Shown: one piece after another, positions 1-3,940 of the stretch
Numbering within the stretch: the first letter of the stretch is position 1
Layout of the letters: every line of letters begins with the position of its first letter
Notes under the pieces: model-generated
What the model was told of the DNA's origin: nothing
The model's input: the letters and a program-made list of their open reading frames with translations, nothing else
Database searches by the model: none
Program-made: the position numbers and the translations under genes
Source: UMGS1124 sp045613165
GTDB taxonomy: Bacteria; Bacillota_I; Bacilli_A; RF39; UBA660
Assembly: GCA_045613165.1 (NCBI GenBank)
Contig: JAZLAK010000042.1
Location: 1 to 17,379, forward strand
DNA: 17,379 bases
Reading direction: 5' to 3'

Positions 1-1
1 T

Positions 2-37
2 TTGTGGAGGGGAATAGCGGATTTGCCCATACCACAA
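2..37 (+). promoter_or_regulatory. Hairpin upstream of rplK, candidate ribosomal-protein leader
   Basis: TTGTGG (2-7) pairs exactly with CCACAA (32-37), and GGG (10-12) can pair with CCC (26-28) inside it, giving an interrupted stem-loop 30 nt before the rplK start. From memory, similar G-rich/CCAC hairpins lie before rplK in other Firmicutes, and L1 represses the rplK-rplA message in several bacteria by binding a mimic of its rRNA site. L1 binding here is inference. The window begins at the hairpin, so upstream pairing partners may be missing. Confidence 0.4.
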
Positions 38-66
38 CAGCGAAAATATGAAAGGATGTGTTTTTC

Positions 67-522
67 GTGGCAAAAGAAGTCGTAAAGAAAATTAAATTAC
101 AAATTCCTGCTGGAAAAGCTACACCTGCTCCACCTGTTGGAACAGTTTTAGGACCTGCTGGAATCAATTTACAAGAATTCTGTACAAAATTCAATGATGC
201 ATCTAAAGATAAAATGGGAGATATAGTTCCTGTTGAAATTTCACTTTATGATGACAGAACATTTGATTTTGTATTGAAAACAGCACCAGCTGCATTCTTA
301 ATCAAAAAAGCTGCAAAAATCAATTCAGGAAGTAAAAAAGGTTCAAGTGAAATCGTTGCTACAATTTCTAAAGAACAACTTAAAGAAATTGCTGAAACTA
401 AATTACCTGACTTAAATGCTTATGATGTTGATGCTGCAATGAAGATTATTGAAGGTACAGCTAGAAATATGGGTGTTGCTGTTGAAGGTTTAGATGCTGA
501 AACAGTAAATGAAGAAAATTAA
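67..522 (+). CDS. rplK: 50S ribosomal protein L11
   Basis: L11 (about 151 residues, slightly longer than the usual 141) binds the GTPase-associated region of 23S rRNA at the base of the L7/L12 stalk and helps translation factors act. The N-terminal domain (K-I-K-L-Q-I-P-A-G-K) and the C-terminal rRNA-binding domain (ending in I-I-E-G-T-A-R-N-M-G) are clear. The start chosen is GTG at 67, giving (M)AKEVVKK, because AAAGGA at 51-56 lies 10 nt upstream. A GTG at 58 in the same frame sits almost on that site and is less likely. The conserved loop that usually reads P-P-V-G-P-A-L-G-Q reads P-P-V-G-T-V-L-G-P, so the residues aligned with E. coli Pro26 and Gln30 are Thr and Pro. rplA follows 60 nt downstream. 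Confidence 0.97.
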   Translation: MAKEVVKKIKLQIPAGKATPAPPVGTVLGPAGINLQEFCTKFNDASKDKMGDIVPVEISLYDDRTFDFVLKTAPAAFLIKKAAKINSGSKKGSSEIVATISKEQLKEIAETKLPDLNAYDVDAAMKIIEGTARNMGVAVEGLDAETVNEEN

Positions 523-582
523 TTAAATAATAAGTAGTAAAATAAATATCCGCAAATCTACCACGATTGGAGGGAAATTAGA

Positions 583-1281
583 ATGAAAAAATTTGGAAAA
601 AAATATGTGGAAGCTTCTAGTAAAGTAGAAAAGAATAAACTTTATACTGTAGATGAAGCAATCGAATTAGTTAAAACTACATCAACTACTAAATTTGATA
701 GTACTGTTGAAGTAGCATTCAAACTAAACTTAGATACTAAAAAAGCTGATCAACAATTACGTGGATCATTAGTATTACCTAATGGTACTGGTAAAACTAA
801 AAAAATCTTAGTTTTAGCAAAAGGTGCTCAAGCTGAAGCTGCAAAAGCTGCTGGAGCTGATTATGTTGGAGATATGGATTTAATCGAAAAAATTCAAAAA
901 GAAAATTGGTTTGATTTCGATACAATCATCGCTACTCCAGAAATGATGCCTCATTTAGGTAAAATTGGTAAAATCTTAGGACCTAAAGGTTTAATGCCAA
1001 ATCCTAAGACTGGAACAGTTACAATGACTCCAGAAAAAGTTGTTGAAGACGTTAAAAAAGGTATGATTGAATATAGAGCAGATTCTTATGGAAATGTTCA
1101 TTCAGTTATCGGAAAAGTATCTTTTGACGCAAAAGCTTTAAAAGAAAACTTTAACTATTTATATAATACAATAGCTAAAGCTAAACCAGCTGCTGTTAAA
1201 GGAACATATATCCAAAATATATCAGTAACTACTACAATGGGTCCTGGTATAAAAGTAGATAAAAATTCTTTTGACAAATAA
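583..1281 (+). CDS. rplA: 50S ribosomal protein L1
   Basis: L1 (232 residues, normal length) forms the mobile L1 stalk at the E site and in many bacteria also represses its own operon by binding mRNA. Recognisable stretches are the N-terminal G-K-K-Y-V-E-A, the R-G-S-L-V-L-P-N-G-T-G-K block near residues 59-70, and the strongly conserved G-K-I-L-G-P-K-G-L-M-P-N-P-K-T-G-T-V segment near residues 129-146. The ATG at 583 follows GGAGGG (569-574) with 8 nt spacing. The last codons contain the -35 element (TTGACA, 1271-1276) of a promoter for the downstream rplJ-rplL unit, so L10/L12 can be transcribed separately from L11/L1. Confidence 0.98.
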   Translation: MKKFGKKYVEASSKVEKNKLYTVDEAIELVKTTSTTKFDSTVEVAFKLNLDTKKADQQLRGSLVLPNGTGKTKKILVLAKGAQAEAAKAAGADYVGDMDLIEKIQKENWFDFDTIIATPEMMPHLGKIGKILGPKGLMPNPKTGTVTMTPEKVVEDVKKGMIEYRADSYGNVHSVIGKVSFDAKALKENFNYLYNTIAKAKPAAVKGTYIQNISVTTTMGPGIKVDKNSFDK

Positions 1282-1299
1282 GAATTAATATAATATAAT
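1271..1299 (+). promoter_or_regulatory. Consensus sigma-A promoter for the rplJ-rplL unit
   Basis: TTGACA at 1271-1276 and TATAAT at 1294-1299 are separated by exactly 17 bp, a perfect housekeeping promoter. The -35 box lies within the last codons of rplA. Transcription should start near 1306, just ahead of the conserved L10 leader. Confidence 0.85.
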
Positions 1300-1306
1300 A
1301 ATTTTG

Positions 1307-1409
1307 TTAAAAAAACGAGTACCGAAGACAGTAGGGGATACGTCTTAATAATCCTACCGAGGGAAGGTTATAAAGAATCTTTATACTTTCCTGCACGGAA
1401 AGTTTTTTT
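1307..1409 (+). promoter_or_regulatory. L10 ribosomal protein leader (autoregulatory)
   Basis: The region before rplJ carries the hallmark L10-leader core: ACCGAAGACAGTAGG (1321-1335) and CTTAATAATCCTACCGAGG (1344-1362), with GTAGG (1331-1335) pairing CCTAC (1353-1357). This fits the known Firmicutes L10 leader bound by the L10-L12 complex. Downstream, an antiterminator hairpin can form between about 1362-1375 and 1379-1391 (TATAAAG 1369-1375 with CTTTATA 1379-1385, plus GGAAGG with CTTTCC). It shares its 3' arm with the 5' arm of a terminator, so the two are mutually exclusive. The likely logic is that excess L10-L12 stabilises the leader core and favours termination. Confidence 0.92.
1385..1409 (+). 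terminator. Attenuator terminator of the L10 leader
   Basis: ACTTTCC (1385-1391), loop TGCAC (1392-1396) and GGAAAGT (1397-1403) form a perfect 7-bp stem followed by a T run to 1409. It lies 24 nt before the rplJ start and competes with the upstream antiterminator hairpin. Confidence 0.88.
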
Positions 1410-1432
1410 ATAAATAAAAGAGGAGGATATAA

Positions 1433-1930
1433 ATGGCAAGTACAAAAATACTTCAAGAAAAACAAAATGTTGTTGAAGAAATAACTAAAAAACTTGACGA
1501 TTCTAAAAGTGTTATCTTATTTAGTTATCAAGGATTATCAGTTGCTGATATAGCCGACTTAAGAAAAGAATTAAGAAGTAATGATAGTGAAGTTAAAATC
1601 TATAAGAATACTTTATTAAAAAGAGCTTTAGATAGTAAGAATATCAATCTTGATTCATTCTTAGAAGGACCTAACGCAATAATATTTGGTAAGTCTATTC
1701 TTGAACCAATTAAAGTAATTAGTAAGTTTAAAAAAGACCATGACGCTGTTTCAATACAAACAGGAGTTATCGAAGGCGAAGTAGTTACTGTTGATACAAT
1801 CAATGAATATGCTGCTATTCCATCTATGGAAGGATTACTTACTATGCTTGCAGGTGGTATGATAGAACACGTAAAAAATCTATCTATTGGACTTAATTTA
1901 TATGCCGAAAAATTAGGTGAAGAAAATTAA
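1433..1930 (+). CDS. rplJ: 50S ribosomal protein L10
   Basis: L10 (165 residues, typical length) anchors the L7/L12 dimers to the ribosome stalk and, with L12, represses its own message. The N-terminal rRNA-binding domain shows the conserved S-Y-Q-G-L-S-V-A-D-I-A-D-L-R-K-E-L-R block near residues 32-49 and K-N-T-L-L-K-R-A near 58-65. G-P-N-A-I-I-F near 79-85 is also typical. The C-terminal helix that binds L12 dimers follows residue 130. The ATG at 1433 has an excellent AGGAGG (1421-1426) upstream. The gene is preceded by the L10 leader and attenuator and followed 22 nt later by rplL. Confidence 0.97.
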   Translation: MASTKILQEKQNVVEEITKKLDDSKSVILFSYQGLSVADIADLRKELRSNDSEVKIYKNTLLKRALDSKNINLDSFLEGPNAIIFGKSILEPIKVISKFKKDHDAVSIQTGVIEGEVVTVDTINEYAAIPSMEGLLTMLAGGMIEHVKNLSIGLNLYAEKLGEEN

Positions 1931-1952
1931 TTTAAGAAAGGAAATGATTTAA

Positions 1953-2318
1953 ATGGCAAAATTTACAAAAGAAGAATTCATTAATGGATTAAAAGAAATG
2001 ACTATTCTTGAAGTTAAAGAATTAGTTGACGCAATGAAAGAAGAATTTGGAGTAGATCCAAGTGCTGTAGCTGTAGCTGCTGCACCAGCTGCTGCTGAAA
2101 GCGCAGAAGCTTCTACAAAAACTGTAGTATTAAAAGATGCTGGAGCTGCTAAAATATCTGTAATCAAAGTAATTAGAGAAATTACTGGATTAGGATTAGT
2201 TGAAGCTAAAGGTTTAGCTGACAATGGTGGAAATATTAAAGAAAACGTTTCTGCTGATGAAGCTAACGAATTAAAAGCTAAATTAGAAGAAGCTGGAGCA
2301 ACAATCGAATTAGTTTAA
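1953..2318 (+). CDS. rplL: 50S ribosomal protein L7/L12
   Basis: L7/L12 (121 residues, normal) is the multicopy stalk protein that recruits and activates translational GTPases. It has the N-terminal dimerisation domain (about residues 1-30), an Ala-rich flexible hinge (about 36-52) and the C-terminal factor-binding domain, with the conserved I-S-V-I-K-V-I-R-E-I-T-G-L-G-L near 66-80 and K-A-K-L-E-E-A-G-A near 108-116. The ATG at 1953 follows AAGAAAGGAAA (1934-1944). A strong terminator follows at 2326-2349. The gene normally found next, rpoB, is absent. Confidence 0.98.
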   Translation: MAKFTKEEFINGLKEMTILEVKELVDAMKEEFGVDPSAVAVAAAPAAAESAEASTKTVVLKDAGAAKISVIKVIREITGLGLVEAKGLADNGGNIKENVSADEANELKAKLEEAGATIELV

Positions 2319-2325
2319 TAAAAAG

Positions 2326-2349
2326 ATCATGTAAACACATGATTTTTTT
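2326..2349 (+). terminator. Rho-independent terminator after rplL
   Basis: ATCATGT (2326-2332) pairs with ACATGAT (2337-2343) around a 4-nt loop, followed by a T run (2344-2349). It closes the rplJ-rplL unit 8 nt after the rplL stop codon. Confidence 0.88.
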
Positions 2350-2360
2350 ATTTTAAAACT

Positions 2361-2391
2361 TTGACATTATTTGTAAAAGTGTTAATATAAT
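2361..2391 (+). promoter_or_regulatory. Promoter for the two small membrane-protein genes
   Basis: A perfect TTGACA at 2361-2366 and a perfect TATAAT at 2386-2391 are 19 bp apart, slightly longer than the 17 bp optimum. Transcription would start near 2398, just upstream of the GAGGG ribosome binding site of the 37-residue gene, so the leader is very short. Confidence 0.65.
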
Positions 2392-2410
2392 AATAAGAAG
2401 AGGGATAATT

Positions 2411-2524
2411 ATGAAGTTAGGAAATAATGGATGGGGATATAGAATTTTTATTATGTTATTAACAATGTTTTCATCATTGATTTTAATAGCAAATCATTAT
2501 CTACAATTATTATTAGGAAAGTGA
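2411..2524 (+). CDS. 37-residue single-pass membrane peptide
   Basis: No family is recognised. The ATG at 2411 opens a 37-codon frame ending in TGA (2522-2524). It starts MKLGNNGWGYRIF and then has one hydrophobic helix (about residues 12-35) with little else, so a small inner-membrane peptide is likely. Support for a real gene: AAGAGGG (2398-2404) sits 6 nt upstream, a promoter lies just ahead, and the next gene starts 7 nt after its stop, which looks like a two-gene operon. Toxin-type or membrane-complex accessory peptides are possible, but nothing shows a function. It is the only gene in the window that stops with TGA; under a code reading TGA as Trp it would run on, but all other genes fit the standard code. 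Confidence 0.7.
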   Translation: MKLGNNGWGYRIFIMLLTMFSSLILIANHYLQLLLGK

Positions 2525-2531
2525 GTTTATT

Positions 2532-2888
2532 ATGAAGAAATTAACAATAGTATGGATTGTACTAATTATTTTATTATTAACAACATTAGGAATAATAGGA
2601 ATTAATGTATCAAAAAGAACTAAACCTTATAAAGCACTAGAGAGTGATATAGTTGAAGCAATGAAAATGTATTATGGACAAGATACTAATTTAACAAAAT
2701 TGCCTAAAACAAATAAAACTCATAAAGTAACAATAGGTGAATTAGAATCATTTGGTATAAATGTTAACAATATAATTAATGGTGATACTTGTGAAGGTTA
2801 TGGTATCGTAACTGGACAAAAAGTATCACACAGTTACAAAGCATATATTAAATGCGAAAACTATACCTCAAAAAATTATAAAAATTAA
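2532..2888 (+). CDS. Membrane-anchored extracytoplasmic protein with two cysteines
   Basis: A 118-residue protein with a short Lys-rich start (MKKL), one membrane segment (about residues 5-25), a basic stretch S-K-R-T-K and an extracytoplasmic domain of about 90 residues. Topology is probably N-in/C-out by the charge pattern. The first part outside the membrane, Y-K-A-L-E-S-D-I-V-E-A-M-K-M-Y-Y, looks like an amphipathic helix continuing from the membrane helix, as in pilin-like proteins, but the prepilin cleavage motif with Glu5 is absent. Cys87 and Cys108 could form a disulphide. The ATG at 2532 follows AGGAAAG (2515-2521). It is co-transcribed with the 37-residue gene. The family is not recognised. 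Confidence 0.75.
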   Translation: MKKLTIVWIVLIILLLTTLGIIGINVSKRTKPYKALESDIVEAMKMYYGQDTNLTKLPKTNKTHKVTIGELESFGINVNNIINGDTCEGYGIVTGQKVSHSYKAYIKCENYTSKNYKN

Positions 2889-2898
2889 TAATTAAATA

Positions 2899-2927
2899 TT
2901 GACATAGTTTTACTAAAATGTTATATT
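2899..2927 (+). promoter_or_regulatory. Promoter of the str operon
   Basis: TTGACA at 2899-2904 and TATATT at 2922-2927 are 17 bp apart, close to a perfect housekeeping promoter. Transcription should start near 2934, giving an untranslated leader of about 95 nt before rpsL. Confidence 0.82.
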
Positions 2928-2943
2928 AATATCGCGTTTAATT

Positions 2944-3006
2944 ATAAGTTCTATTTTTTAATAGGACTTATCTTTAAAAGATAAAATGACACACCTGGAT
3001 GTGTGT
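2944..3006 (+). promoter_or_regulatory. Structured 5' leader of rpsL
   Basis: Three hairpins lie one after another. A 12-bp stem joins ATAAGTTCTATT (2944-2955) to AATAGGACTTAT (2960-2971) around TTTT, with one G-T pair. A small ATCTT/AAGAT stem (2970-2982) overlaps its foot. A 6-bp stem joins ACACAC (2989-2994) to GTGTGT (3001-3006) around CTGGAT-type loop bases, 5 nt before the AGAAAGGAAG ribosome binding region. No T run follows any of them, so control of translation is more likely than attenuation. The ligand is unknown; S7 or S12 would be natural candidates for a str operon. Confidence 0.55.
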
Positions 3007-3027
3007 ACGTAGAAAGGAAGAAAATAT

Positions 3028-3441
3028 ATGCCTACAATTAATCAATTGGTAAGAAAAAAAAGAACTGATAAGAAAAAGAAAAGCAAGAGCCCAGTATTAA
3101 ATATTGGTTTCAATAGTAAGGACAGAAAAACAACTAATACAGATCATCCTCAAATGAGAGGTGTTTGTACTCGTGTTGGTACAAAAACTCCAAAGAAACC
3201 AAACTCAGCTTTAAGAAAATATGCTCGTGTTAGATTATCAAATGGTAGAGAAGTTGATACATATATTCCTGGAGAAGGACATAACTTACAAGAACATAGT
3301 GTTGTACTAATCCGTGGAGGACGTGTTAAAGACTTAATCGGTGTTCGTTATCATGTAATCCGTGGTGCATTAGACACTCAAGGAGTTAATGATAGAAAAC
3401 AAAGTAGAAGTAAATATGGTACAAAAAGACCTAAAAAATAA
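3028..3441 (+). CDS. rpsL: 30S ribosomal protein S12
   Basis: S12 (137 residues) lies at the decoding centre, monitors codon-anticodon pairing and contacts EF-Tu and EF-G. It is the Gram-positive form with the 13-residue N-terminal insertion (S-K-S-P-V-L-N-I-G-F-N-S-K near residues 19-31). The streptomycin loop T-P-K-K-P-N-S-A-L-R-K (54-64) is normal, with Lys56 equivalent to E. coli Lys43. In the second loop Lys101 and Asp102 (the residue often methylthiolated) are kept. The next conserved Pro, equivalent to E. coli Pro91, is Ile104 (ATC, 3337-3339), so the loop reads K-D-L-I-G-V-R-Y-H. The ATG at 3028 has AGAAAGGAAG upstream. It is the first gene of rpsL-rpsG-fusA-tuf. Confidence 0.98.
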   Translation: MPTINQLVRKKRTDKKKKSKSPVLNIGFNSKDRKTTNTDHPQMRGVCTRVGTKTPKKPNSALRKYARVRLSNGREVDTYIPGEGHNLQEHSVVLIRGGRVKDLIGVRYHVIRGALDTQGVNDRKQSRSKYGTKRPKK

Positions 3442-3463
3442 AAATAATTAAAGGAGGACAATT

Positions 3464-3931
3464 ATGCGTAAAAGACGTGCTGAAAAGCGTGATGTATTAC
3501 CAGATGCAATATATAACTCTAAAGTTGTTACTAAATTAATCAATGCAGTTATGCTTGATGGTAAAAAAGGTACAAGTGAAAAAATTATATATGAAGCATT
3601 TGATATTATTAAAGAAAAAACTGGCAAAAATCCAGTAGAAGTATTTGATGCTGCTATGGAAAATATAATGCCTTTACTAGAAGTTAAATCTCGTCGTGTA
3701 GGTGGTTCTAACTATCAAGTTCCTATCGAAGTTAGACCTGATAGAAGACAAACATTAGGATTACGTTGGTTAGTTAACTACGCTAAAAATAGAAGTGGTA
3801 GAGGAATGGCTAACAAATTAGCTAATGAAATTATGGATGCTGCTAACGGAGTTGGTGGAGCAGTTAAAAAACGTGAAGATACTCACAAGATGGCTGAAGC
3901 AAATAAAGCATTTGCTCACTATAGATGGTAG
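3464..3931 (+). CDS. rpsG: 30S ribosomal protein S7
   Basis: S7 (155 residues, normal) nucleates assembly of the 30S head and lines the E and P sites; in E. coli it represses the str operon. The start MRKRRAEKRDVLPDAIYNSK, the central P-L-L-E-V-K-S-R-R-V-G-G-S-N-Y-Q-V-P-I-E-V and the C-terminal H-K-M-A-E-A-N-K-A-F-A-H-Y-R-W are all family hallmarks. The ATG at 3464 follows AAAGGAGG (3450-3457), 22 nt after rpsL. Its stop codon (TAG, 3929-3931) is part of the fusA ribosome binding site, so translation of the two genes is probably coupled. Confidence 0.98.
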   Translation: MRKRRAEKRDVLPDAIYNSKVVTKLINAVMLDGKKGTSEKIIYEAFDIIKEKTGKNPVEVFDAAMENIMPLLEVKSRRVGGSNYQVPIEVRPDRRQTLGLRWLVNYAKNRSGRGMANKLANEIMDAANGVGGAVKKREDTHKMAEANKAFAHYRW

Positions 3932-3940
3932 GAGGACCAA

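Noticed and set aside
534..561. Possible second regulatory hairpin before rplA (GTAG 534-537 with CTAC 558-561)
   Set aside because: The stem is only 4 bp with a long AT-rich loop; too weak to list as a feature.
2411..2524. Use of TGA as tryptophan (mycoplasma-type code)
   Set aside because: All conserved tryptophans in the ribosomal proteins, EF-G, LemA and others are TGG, and no in-frame TGA interrupts any gene.
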